Assembly: GCA_002205965.3 (NCBI GenBank)
Contig: NADL03000466.1
Location: 1,240,001 to 1,304,000, forward strand
Length of the DNA: 64,000 nucleotides
Reading direction: 5' to 3'
Source: Kappaphycus alvarezii
Taxonomy: Eukaryota; Rhodophyta; Florideophyceae; Gigartinales; Solieriaceae
In this document: positions 1 to 9,450 of the stretch, piece by piece
Layout: each line of letters opens with the position of its first letter
How positions within the stretch are numbered: position 1 is the stretch's first letter
Program-made: the position numbers and the translations under genes
The notes under the pieces: generated by a model
Seen by the model: only the letters and a program-made list of their open reading frames with translations
Database searches by the model: none
Told to the model about the DNA's origin: nothing

Positions 1-1034
1 TTCTTTTCGTGACATGTATGATACTCATATTGTATTTATCATACACATCATCATTATCTTCTGCGAAATCCTCCATTGCAGGGTTGTGAAAGGACGCAGC
101 TGAAAAGATTTAATCTTGTATCGAGAGGTAGTGAGCAACGGATTCAGATCATGTCCTCAATCAAGCCAAATATTCATAAAATATTCATTTCTATTTCCCC
201 TTTCAATGGTAACAATGCAGCTGTTGATTCATTTCTCTCCAAAACTATCAAATAGGGAAGTCAAATGTTTCTAATAAAAATCAAATAACGTTCCCTCCTT
301 CGCATGTAGAATTTAGCAAGAATTATTCCGAATAAAGCGCCCGCAGGTAAATATGCTGAGTATCTTGTCCTGTCGCGTTCACATCGGAGTTAGATTTGAA
401 TAATTTACCCTCCGCTCTAGTATCATTCAATTTATCAACAAATGTTGGAAACATTTGCATGCAGGGAAAAAGAAATTTATAATATTTCTAAGAACAATTA
501 ACTCAAAAATTCACATTAGGCGTCCTATAGCGCATTGCAATCCATATAACGTCCCCATCATCAACCAAGCCTGTCGGTGAATACGCTTTAATATCACTAT
601 AAATAAAATAAAACTCGTCCAAGGGATGAAAAAAAGACTTCTTATCAGAGCTAAGAACTGAATAGTTAGTTTGGACCAAAGGCTCATTACATGAGAAAGA
701 ATAATAATATACAGATACCCATTCATGAGAGACTTTTTGATCAGGCTTCGCTACAGGTTCATGTGCTTGGTTTTTTTGTCAGCAATTGAAACAGCTTTAT
801 CCAGAGAAATTACAACAATAAACCATGAAACCTACAATCTTTTGATATATCTCGGAATCTACTTGCCATTCCCAAACTTTCGATAAAAGTCAAGGAAAAC
901 AACCTTTCATGTTCTTCTTTTCCTCTATATCTGCGCTCAATCTCGATATTAATGTACTTTCAAGTTGAACTGTCTGTTACACTTCTAACAATAGTGTCTT
1001 AGGCCCTGCGCCCACCAAACTTCGGAGCTCTAAT
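1..1034. other. AT-rich gene-less flank
   Basis: No open frame with a recognisable domain is seen on either strand. The short frames present have no coding-like composition. The stretch ends where a repeated LTR-like sequence begins. Confidence 0.6.
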
Positions 1035-2022
1035 TGTAGTACAATGCGCGGTGAGCACTTGTCCTCGCCTAGGTTTTGAATCCCGTCCGACAATGAGAAA
1101 AACAACACACACACACCAAGAATTGCAGGGTGCTCGCTGCACCTCTTTCTCTTGAAGCACCCTGCGGTGCAGTAACACAGCTCGTTGACTGCGAGGAGAA
1201 GTTGGGATTGTAGAGCGGGGTTGATTCCTTGGACGGCTGGACCGTGTTCCGCGAAATGCAAGAAACTTGACAAGAATCGATTCCAAAGAACCGGAGACAC
1301 AAGGGATTCAATATTTGACAACAAGACAAGTAATATTGGGTCAGCAGTGCTGGTAGTCTCCTTTGGAGATAAGGGTGTTTTCATCGAAGACAACCTTAAA
1401 ATTACTATTTGTATGCAGACGCCGGAGTCTAGGGGGCCAAGTGTGAGACAAATGTCACAAACAAATAATGAAAAGGTTAACAAAATATTGGATTGAATAG
1501 GGGGAAATAAAAGGGGAACCGGGCGGGTAAACGGTGCTATAGTTAAAGTTGTTGGTGGTAAGGTTGCTGCATAGACAGAAGTTGGGGAATCAAGTTCAGA
1601 GCCACCAACGGGTGGCCGTCTTAGTTTCGGAACCCTAGTGGCCAAGTAGGTAAACGTACTAGTTAGCTAGATTAGGGCTATGTACGACGGCGGGTCAAGC
1701 AACGTAAATTTCAGCCACGTACTGGAGATCCAAGTTAGAGATGAGTTAAGTCGACGTTTGGCCCAATATATGCCTTTCATCTGCGAAAATATGTCCAAGT
1801 TGGGGGCCGACTGGTCCGGACTGCAACCCCTCAGACCCTCTCGAGTGGTTATATAGTGCCAAGAGTAATGATTATCGACAATCGAAAATTGCCCTTACTG
1901 TACTACACAGTACAGTGCCTGCTGGTAGCAGTGTGCCAGCATGAATAAAAATTGAATCATAAAAAGACCACTAAACTCAGCTCTGCTTGTAGCAGCACAC
2001 TAATAGTTCCAATTGCATTACA
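1035..2022 (-). repeat. ~1 kb LTR, family 1, diverged solo copy
   Basis: This 988-bp block is a diverged copy of the sequence at 14,150-15,145, 21,856-22,857 and 60,627-61,628. Read on the minus strand it starts TGTAATGCAATTGG and ends ATTGTACTACA, so it has TG...CA termini and a terminal inverted repeat as expected of an LTR. Shared landmarks include the internal run CTGTACTGTGTAGTACAG near its start and the block around 1,340-1,370 (minus: CTCCAAAGGAGA). No gag or pol sequence adjoins it, so it looks like a solo LTR. It is the most diverged full-length copy in the window. Confidence 0.75.
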
Positions 2023-3043
2023 ATAAATGTTTAAATCTCTCTACCTCTTTTATTTGTTACTCTAGATCTAGTCGATACTTTTACTTCTACAATACATTAA
2101 CTATTAATTTTAGTATGCCTCCCCCTGTTCCTCTCCTCTAAGAGAGAAAACAGCAACCGCAATCGAAAGAATATCCACAGACAAGTGCTTCCGTGAATCG
2201 GTCATATTTACGCCGAGTAGAGCTTGCGGAAGTGCTTTTTTGCTTGTAAATACGTAATTTGGTCCACATGTGAGATAATTTCCTTGTGTATTGAGGCCCG
2301 GCTGAGAGGATCGTGCGGGTGAGCTATCGCTTTATAATAAAGAAAATTACACAGACGTCTCACATAAAGAAGTTAGAGGTACATGTAGTGGTCTTTTGTA
2401 CGAAATCTTTCTACCGGTTCAGCATTTTCAATTGTTTAAATAGGGTAATGCAACATGTGACACATACCAAGAATTAATTGTACGGTTTTACTGAATTATT
2501 TTATTGCATGATCTTCATCATCCCGTTTTTACAGTTAGATAAACGGTTTAAGATCTTTTCTTGTGTCAAATTGATAAATTATACCATATTTGGTATAAAC
2601 ATCGGCTCTAACGGTCAATATGTAATTCTGCCATGGGTGAAGCCCAAAAAATGATTTTTTTGGAGCTCAGTATTGACCAATGTGTACATAATGGATATGC
2701 TATCCCACGGTTCGAAATGCACAGACTTTGAGCCCTTTTTGTTACTCTACAAAAAATTATGAAGGCATGGAGCGGATAGCCGGGGCTTCAGTATCTGAAG
2801 GGAATACTTTTTTTTCGCAAGAAGTGCGGGAATGAAGTTACGCCTACGACCAAGTCGGAAGGGTTAGCATTCAGTAAATATAAATATCACTGAACGAGCA
2901 AGTAAAAAGCAGTATTATTGCCCCAACCAGTCAGTCAATGTTTTTCGTATTGTTGGACATCGATACGAATTAACTATATTCCCCAAACCCATTGTAAAAA
3001 GAGAGAATATTCTAAAATAAAAACGCTGTGGAGCTAATTCAAA
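2023..3043. other. AT-rich intergenic sequence
   Basis: Nothing recognisable is seen. Frames are short and interrupted, and there is no repeat of the LTR families found elsewhere. Confidence 0.55.
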
Positions 3044-3075
3044 ATGGGTTCTTTGCTCGAGAACCACGGGAAGGC

Positions 3076-3617
3076 TATGAAAAGCAAAAATTGGTTGCTT
3101 TGTATGTGACGGATACAGCACAGTAGCAGTTTGATATATTTCTGTACTGTACGCTTGCCCCCGACGATTGCATTTGAATTTGTGATGTGGATTATCACAT
3201 TACAGTGCGTCTGGAGAAATTGCGCAACACACGCCGACGACCACTTGCTTTTTGGCTGGATCCAGTTGCTTCAATTTTGTCTATTTAAGCGAGCGCCTGT
3301 GCCCTGCGAAGAGGACTCTTCCATCAACGAACTACTGCAACGAACCAGTTCCACCCCCGATCCTCGAAGCATTGTTCTGATCAGCTCTCGTTCCAAGATC
3401 CAACAGCTGCTCAAGTTGTTCCCCGCTCCACTCTCCGTGGTCTCTGTTCCACTGGTCTTAGCACCAAGTTCTACGGGCTCCCGTTCTTTATTCTGTAGTT
3501 GTTTTGATCTGTTTCACTGATCAAATAAAGTTCTACAGTTGGTCAAAGACCTTTTGTTCCTTTTTGCTCTGTTCTTAAGTCGGGATCCCCTGGTCACCCG
3601 AATCCCGAACTATCTTA
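3076..3617 (+). repeat. 5' LTR of the copia element
   Basis: It begins TATGAAAAGCAAAAATTGG directly after AAGGC and ends CCCGAACTATCTTA directly before the primer-binding site. It differs from the 3' LTR by about three substitutions and one T. The ends are TA...TA rather than the usual TG...CA. A TATTTAAG box at ~3,281 is a candidate TATA element, and AATAAA at ~3,524 a candidate polyadenylation signal. Confidence 0.92.
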
Positions 3618-3630
3618 GTTATGGGCCCAG
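3618..3630 (+). promoter_or_regulatory. Primer-binding site: half-tRNA initiator Met type
   Basis: The 13 bases GTTATGGGCCCAG start at the first base after the LTR. They are the exact complement of the anticodon arm of eukaryotic initiator tRNA-Met (CTGGGCCCATAAC). Drosophila copia is known to prime from an internal fragment of this tRNA. The gag start codon (3,621-3,623) lies inside the site. Confidence 0.85.
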
Positions 3631-4163
3631 GTTCGGCCAACGTTTTACCATCTACACCTCGCTTTTCTTGGGATCCGCGGAATGCGCCGTGGACAGATGG
3701 TTTTGGAGACCAAGAAGCTTATGCAAAAGCTGTTAAGCGATGGTGTGCCTTCAATGATTCGCTTCCAGATGGAAATGCAAACATAGTTGCGAAGGCTTCT
3801 CGCGGCATGATTCTACAATCACAGCTGTATGGAAGAGCCAAAATACGGGGAGATGCTCTTGACGATTCCACCGTTTGTTCTGATGAGGGCGTGGATGCCA
3901 TCGTTGATGCAGTCTACAAGATGGATGCGCTATCGGTTTGCTATGCTGCTTATGCAGATTATTTCAAAATGCTTGGTATTTGTCGTGGATCCAGTGAGTC
4001 GTACGCAAACTACGAAGACCGTTTTAGCACTGCTCTCACCAAACTCAACTCTCATGGCGAAGCTGTTTCAATTCCCGAGAATTTTGCAGCATGGTCATTG
4101 ATCCAAAACGCCAAAATCGATCCTTCGCAGCACCTTGGTGTCATGTCTGCAGCTGTTAACTAG
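3621..4163 (+). CDS. gag: copia gag, N-terminal part
   Basis: The frame of 180 codons starts MGPGSANVLPSTPRFSWDP and stops at 4,161-4,163. It has the helical, Trp- and Leu-rich look of copia-type capsid: ANYEDRF in the middle and ENFAAWSLIQNAKI near the end. The start is chosen because it is the first ATG after the LTR, and no earlier ATG is in frame. The downstream nucleocapsid part continues in a different frame, so the protein is truncated here. It would form the virus-like particle of the element in the cytoplasm. Confidence 0.7.
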   Translation: MGPGSANVLPSTPRFSWDPRNAPWTDGFGDQEAYAKAVKRWCAFNDSLPDGNANIVAKASRGMILQSQLYGRAKIRGDALDDSTVCSDEGVDAIVDAVYKMDALSVCYAAYADYFKMLGICRGSSESYANYEDRFSTALTKLNSHGEAVSIPENFAAWSLIQNAKIDPSQHLGVMSAAVN

Positions 4164-4243
4164 GCGAACTCATCTAAGCTTAGGCGCTCGTCTGGTAAGA
4201 ATGCTATCTTGAAGGCAATTCAATATAAGTCTTTGCAGCTGTC

Positions 4244-4846
4244 GTGCGGCAGTGCGAAAATAAGATGGCGACTGACGCTCCAAGATTCCTTTCATCTATG
4301 TCAGCTGGTCCAAGTGACGTTGCGAATAGGCAAACTCGCAAGTTACGCAAGAAGAAGCTCTCTCCTCAAGAACTTTCCGGTCTCAAGTCAAAATACAAGT
4401 GCTACACGTGTGGTAAGTACGGGCATTGGTCTTCTGAGCACAATGATGATGGTTCCTTTCCAGCTACAGTGAAGTCAACCAATAAGCCGACCAGCAGCAG
4501 TGGGGCAAGCAATCATGCAGGGAACAAGAAGGTTGTCAAGTTCAATATGGCATCTGTTTCCGACGCCCGGCTTGAAACTCTTGAAGATGCCTCTGAGATC
4601 ACTGATTTATCGCACGGTGCCCTCTGGATGACGGTACACCATACTCAGCCATTGGAATGCACGAACTCAAGGCCCTTGCGAAGGACATGCTTCCGCAATG
4701 GAGCGGTCAACTTGATCCGATCCCTCGCAGTCTCAGTGGCTATTCGCAATGGCAGTACGGGGTTGTGCAACACAGTAGCTCTAAAAGATTTATACTTGGA
4801 TCCAATATTCTCTCTGCGCGATACGATAGTGATTGCGAAGTCATGA
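4244..4846 (+). pseudogene. copia nucleocapsid/protease region, frame-shifted
   Basis: This frame continues gag out of phase. It contains a zinc knuckle, CYTCGKYGHWSSEH, in which the last ligand is His instead of the usual Cys (CX2CX4HX4C). A Lys/Arg-rich run KLRKKKLSP precedes it, as expected for a nucleic-acid-binding nucleocapsid. A clear protease DSG/DTG motif is not visible in any one frame between 4,560 and 5,080, so the protease is either broken or beyond recognition. Confidence 0.6.
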
Positions 4847-5081
4847 TACGACATCTGGGTTTAGAAGGATTCTCTCAGTGGACCGTAGGACGCAATGTCA
4901 CAGCAAAATCGGACATTGTTCATATGGGATCTAATTGTGTTCGTTTCACAACTCCTGGCGGTTCTAGTGACTCTATTACACTTTCTGACTACAAATGCAC
5001 TCGTACATTCCGAAATCTACGTTCATGATGCCCCAAGCTCTGTTTTCTCTCTCTTCTTGAGGAATTGGCGATCTAAATAGT

Positions 5082-5695
5082 TTGTTTGGAAGTCTCATTC
5101 AGGAATGCTCCTGGATGACAATCAAGCATACAGTCGATAAGGTTCATCGACATGTATGTGGACATGCGTCGTACTCTGATATCAAGCTCCTCCTCATTCG
5201 TAACAATTTCTGGAATGAATCTGTTGAAAGACATCTGAACGATACTGTAGAAAATTGTGCTGATGTCTCATACATCTAGACCTCAGGGTACGCGAAAGGT
5301 TTCTCTTAGCTCGTTAAGCAGCTCTTTCAAAGATTTGGTATGCGTCGATCATTTCTATCTCTCCAATCTGTGCATCATGCACATCATGGACTCTGCTACA
5401 CGTTATTCGTCTTGCTACATTGTACCGACTATCTCTTTGAAAGACGCGGTTCTTGGCTTTGAGTCTTCCTGTGTGAATCAGTTCTGGCCGCCTGCTGCTG
5501 TGCTTGGTGACCAAGCTTTCAACCATGGAGTGTTCACTAAGTATATGTCATCACTTGGTGTCACGTTCAAGCCCATACCACCCAGAAGACACAGCAGAAA
5601 TGTTCCGAGTCTAAGAATGGTGTGATACGCAGCACATTTCTCCGTTTGATGCATGGAAATGATACGAGCTCGGAACTTGCGGCTATCCAAGCAGT
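5082..5695 (+). pseudogene. copia GAG-pre-integrase and integrase core, frame-shifted
   Basis: The first part (5,082-5,279) reads HRHVCGHASYSDIKLLL and ends in NC, the GAG-pre-integrase zinc region (H-H-C-C). The integrase core follows from ~5,257: VCVDHFYLSN, then MDSATRYSS, then GDQAFN for the second acidic residue. After another frame change KNGVIRSTFLRL gives the region after the catalytic Glu. At least two frameshifts separate these blocks. The role would be insertion of the cDNA copy into chromosomal DNA. Confidence 0.75.
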
Positions 5696-6718
5696 GCGCA
5701 TATCAAATGATCTGTATGGTCTGATATTCAGTACGCCTTTGAAATGGCAAAGGGCTTCACAAGACCAATCACTATGTGCTCAAAAGATCCGAACTAGATC
5801 CTGAGCTTCTTGATGCACAGCTCCAGATCGAAGCTAAGCGCAAGCTCACAAGAATTCTCCGATCAAAAGCTATTACTGATCTAAAGCTGTCTGTTGGTGA
5901 TCTAGTTGAAGTTTTTGTCAAGAGTTGCAAGGAGAAAAGAGGCAGATGATTTCGCCAAGATCTGTTTTGGCAATTGATCGTTCATCTGGAACGGTCACAG
6001 TCCTCGGCTCTTCCGGTCATACTATTAAGCTTTTGAAGATGTACGTCCCGCACTCGAAAAAGACACTTTCGCATTATTAATTCAAGAGAGCATTGACGTA
6101 CTTGACGAGAGGTCGCTTCGCTCTTGATGAATCGGTCATAAATTCTTCGGAGGAACCAGATATATTGGATGATAATGGTACATTTCCGAAAACACTGGAG
6201 ATTGTACTCATTCCTGTTCTACCTGTCTCTGGTGATCGAGTGGATGTTTTTTGGCCCTAGATAACCAAACTACTCCGGAGAAGTGACTTCGGTAAATGAT
6301 GGAAGACATCATGTCACTTACGATGACGGGGATACCGAGGAGTTGGATTCAGCAAGGAAACATGGCGGTTCACCATAACAGAGTCCGGTGAAGGAACTGT
6401 CTCTGCTCTATGTTCTTTTGAGCTAAAAAGTACTCTACAGTCCATTGAATTTAATGCGACTACTTTGGTAACAAAGTATTCATGCTGCATCAAGCTCAAG
6501 GGTTCTCTCACGTTCTGCAGCGAGCATATGATGCCGAAGAAGAAAGTTTCAAGAAAATGTTCGCATTGTCCCGCGCTCTTCAGTTCCTGGTAATGCAAAT
6601 ATCATCTCTTCTCATGTTCTCTACAAGGTCAAGATGGATGAGGACAAACAGCTCAAGCTTAAGCTCGGATTGCTCCTCATGGGAATGAGGACAGAATGAA
6701 GCATGAGCTTCGGTCAGA

Positions 6719-7179
6719 TTGTTCAATGTGTGCTCCATGGGAGTTCGAGTTCTCATTTCAATTGCTACTTTGATGAAATGGCGTCTATCTCGAGTCGATG
6801 TCAAGTCAGCGTTTTTGCAGACGGGTGCTTCTGAACGCAATGTTTATGTAATTCCTCCACGAGAAGCACGGGATAGATATAGGTGTCTTTGGCTTTTGCT
6901 AACAGCTTCTTATGACTTGTCAATGCGAATGCGAAATTTCAAGTGCAGTCAGACAACCTGCTTATAGATCTGGGACTGCTCCGTGTGGTCGATATTCCGC
7001 AGCTTTTTTATGGAATGGTCGAAAACCGTCTGGCTGTCCTTGTGGCCAAAATTGTCGATGACATTCTTATTACTGGACAAGTTCATGCTGTAGATCAATT
7101 GTTGGATGGCATTCAATGCAAAATTCAAGTTTGGCACAGTTGTTCATGGACCTGGAACTCTTCGATATTTTGGATTTAA
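6719..7179 (+). pseudogene. copia reverse transcriptase, frame-shifted
   Basis: SRVDVKSAFLQTG corresponds to the copia RT motif with the first catalytic Asp. VAKIVDDILITG is the YVDD box, with Ile before VDD instead of Tyr. The two lie in different frames (change near 6,945). Sequence between 5,700 and 6,700 has only short interrupted frames, corresponding to the linker and the RT N-terminus in decayed form. Confidence 0.8.
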
Positions 7180-7500
7180 CATTGTGAGACAGAAGACCAT
7201 TGCTGCACTATTGATGCCGAGACAAGCTCAATGCTCTTGTCTGCTCCATTACACGTCTACGTCGAAATCCCACTACAAGCCTTAATGCAATTGAGAGTCT
7301 ATGTTTTCTTCCATTAACAGCTCTCTTGGATGGCTTGGAACCACAGTCTCTCCGTTTGCTTCTCAGCTGCTAGCCGACTGCAGCAATGCTTACCTAATGT
7401 TCATGTTTCCATTTGGTGCGGCAAGGGAACATGCTGCGTGATCTCAAGCACTTGGGTCTGTGGTTACGTATGGACGACCGAGTGATCATCGTGAATACTG

Positions 7501-8037
7501 ATGTCAGTTTTGGTTTTTACGGATGCTGGGAGTCCGTCCGATAGTGCACAAATGTCCACTATCTGTGGTGTACTTATTGTTTGTATGGATCAAGACTCCT
7601 ACTATCATGTCATTTCATGTTCTTCACATACATTCAAGAGACCAGTTTGTTCTATCCTTGCCAGTGAAATTCTTGCGGCTGGAGAGGGTATCGATGAGGG
7701 AATCTTACTCAAGCGGACCTATTCTAAGCTCCTGAGTTTGTCCCTCGAACTTGTCGTTGTTCTGGACTCGAAAGATCTCTACACATCGCTATCAACACAG
7801 CGGCAATCAATTGATCGTTCCGTTCGAGCCGATGTCAACTACATTCGGTATCAGTTTGAAATTGGTAATGCTGATCGAATATGTTGGGTTCCTAGGGGCC
7901 TTAATGTTGCCGACCCTGGAACGAAGCCTGATAGCCCACTCACTCAAGCTCTACGATTAATGCTATCCACTAAAAGACTGCCTTTTGACTTCCCGCAACT
8001 TGAAGCAAGCAACTCCAAGGTGAAGCCTCTGGGATAA
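7501..8037 (+). CDS. copia RNase H domain
   Basis: An open frame of 178 codons is the best preserved part of pol. Visible motifs are FTDAG (first Asp), ASEILAAGEGIDEG (Glu), LDSKDLYTSL (Asp) and CWVPRGLNVADPGTK, the copia WI.G..NLAD-type block. It stops 42 bp before the 3' LTR, as expected for the end of pol. It would degrade the RNA strand during cDNA synthesis. The ATG at 7,501 is only the first Met of the open stretch; the domain was made as part of pol. Confidence 0.85.
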   Translation: MSVLVFTDAGSPSDSAQMSTICGVLIVCMDQDSYYHVISCSSHTFKRPVCSILASEILAAGEGIDEGILLKRTYSKLLSLSLELVVVLDSKDLYTSLSTQRQSIDRSVRADVNYIRYQFEIGNADRICWVPRGLNVADPGTKPDSPLTQALRLMLSTKRLPFDFPQLEASNSKVKPLG

Positions 8038-8065
8038 GAGCGTCCGGCTTGAGATTTGTTTTAAT

Positions 8066-8079
8066 GAAAATAGGAGGAA
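8066..8079 (+). promoter_or_regulatory. Polypurine tract
   Basis: GAAAATAGGAGGAA abuts the 3' LTR. It is the expected primer for plus-strand DNA synthesis of the element. Confidence 0.75.
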
Positions 8080-8622
8080 TATGAAAAGCAAAAATTGGTT
8101 GCTTTGTATGTGACGGATACAGTACAGTAGCAGTTTGATATATTTTCTGTACTGTACGCTTGCCCCCGACGATTGCATTTGAATTTGTGATGTGGATTAT
8201 CACATTACAGTGCGTCTGGAGAAATTGCGCAACACACGCCGACGACCACTTGCTTTTTGGCTGGATCCAGTTGCTTCAATTTTGTCTATTTAAGCGAGCG
8301 CCTGTGCCCTGCGAAGAGGACTCTTCCATCAACGAACTACTGCAACGAACCAGTTCCACCCCCGATCCTCGAAGCATTGTTCTGATCAGCTCTCGTTCCA
8401 AGATCCAACAGCTGCTCAAGTTGTTCCCCGCTCCACTCTCCGTGGTCTCTGTTCCACCGGTCTTAGCACCAAGTTCTACGGGCTCCCGTTCTTTATTCTG
8501 TAGTTGTTTTGATCTGTTTCACTGATCAAATAAAGTTCTACAGTTGGTCAAAGACCTTTTGTTCCTTTTTGCTCTGTTCTTAAGTCGGGATCCCCTGGTC
8601 ACCCGAATCCCGAACTTTCTTA
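8080..8622 (+). repeat. 3' LTR of the copia element
   Basis: It is a 543-bp near-identical copy of 3,076-3,617, ending CCCGAACTTTCTTA and followed by the AAGGC target duplication. Confidence 0.92.
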
Positions 8623-8820
8623 AAGGCATTCAAGCAATTCTACCTATTTTTCATGAGCGAGAGTGACAGGCTTCTGGGCACCGAAAAGGATGAATCCAAG
8701 ATATATGTGGAGCTAATCAAGTACTCCGGTATCCGGAGAGACCTAAGCATTCCATGGATTGTGTACTTTTTTCACAAGCGCGTAGAGAGGGATCCTAGCT
8801 GCATCTGTCAAGAGAATTAA

Positions 8821-9450
8821 GGAGATTTACTGGACTGCAGCCTTTACGTATGGGCAACGTATATTCTTTCTGACTAGGGCTGTTATGATTCGCCCAGATA
8901 TTAAATCAAGTTCGGTATTTCGTGTGCTACGGGTATATTCTCAACACAATATTACGTTTCTGAACTTCTCAAATAATTTTACGGGTGTACACTGCGAGTC
9001 CAGAAGAAAGGACGAGGTTGACAGTCCGTTATTGGTGCTAAATAGTGCAAGAATTTCTGCGAGTGGGAACACGGTAATTTAGGAAACAGAGCAACTGTTA
9101 GAAATTAGCATGCCTGATAGAAGTACCTAAATGAAGTCTGAATTCATCTCCGGGAAAATCGGAGCACATTTATCCTCCAAATGGATTTTCTTCTGGTCTT
9201 TTCCAGATTTATTACTGCACGCCCTGCATGAAAGTTGGACACAAAGTAGGTGCTCTCGAATTACTAGTTGGACCTTCTAGTTTGCAGTGTGTGAGAATTA
9301 AAATCCAAAAGATCTTCATTTTGCAGTTCAAGATAGTTGCAAGGAGGTGGGAATCGCATTTTGGAAAAAGAATTTCGCTTGGCGCAGGTAGGCGTTCACA
9401 GATCGGGGTGTTAACCTAGTTTGAAGTTACAATAGTACTCGCTGAAATAT
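8821..9450. other. Gene-less stretch
   Basis: Short frames only; nothing recognised on either strand. Confidence 0.45.

Larger units (their letters stand above)
3076..8622 (+). mobile_element. Ty1/copia LTR retrotransposon, near full length, frame-broken
   Basis: A 5,547-bp element with two LTRs (542 and 543 bp, only a few differences) is flanked on both sides by the 5-bp target duplication AAGGC (3,071-3,075 and 8,623-8,627). Internal order is gag, zinc knuckle, GAG-pre-integrase, integrase, reverse transcriptase, RNase H, which is the copia order. Primer-binding and polypurine sites sit directly against the LTRs. The coding part carries many frame changes and apparent internal losses, so it could not make a full polyprotein as read. 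The near-identical LTRs imply recent insertion. That fits poorly with so many lesions unless it moved in trans or the frame breaks are sequence errors. Confidence 0.93.
3044..8820 (+). pseudogene. Short ORF interrupted by the copia insertion
   Basis: If the retrotransposon (3,076-8,622) and one copy of its AAGGC duplication are removed, an ATG at 3,044 reads without a stop across the insertion point and ends at TAA 8,818-8,820. This gives about 74 codons, beginning MGSLLENHGKAF and including KDESKIYVELIKYSG. The residue mix looks protein-like, but I recognise no family, and a frame this short can occur by chance. The gene, if real, is split by the element. Downstream at 8,821-9,100 further short frames could be later exons; I cannot support them. 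Confidence 0.25.

Noticed and set aside
1185-1645. Frames on both strands inside the LTR (e.g. 222 codons minus)
   Set aside because: They lie within a non-coding LTR and are not kept open in the other three copies.
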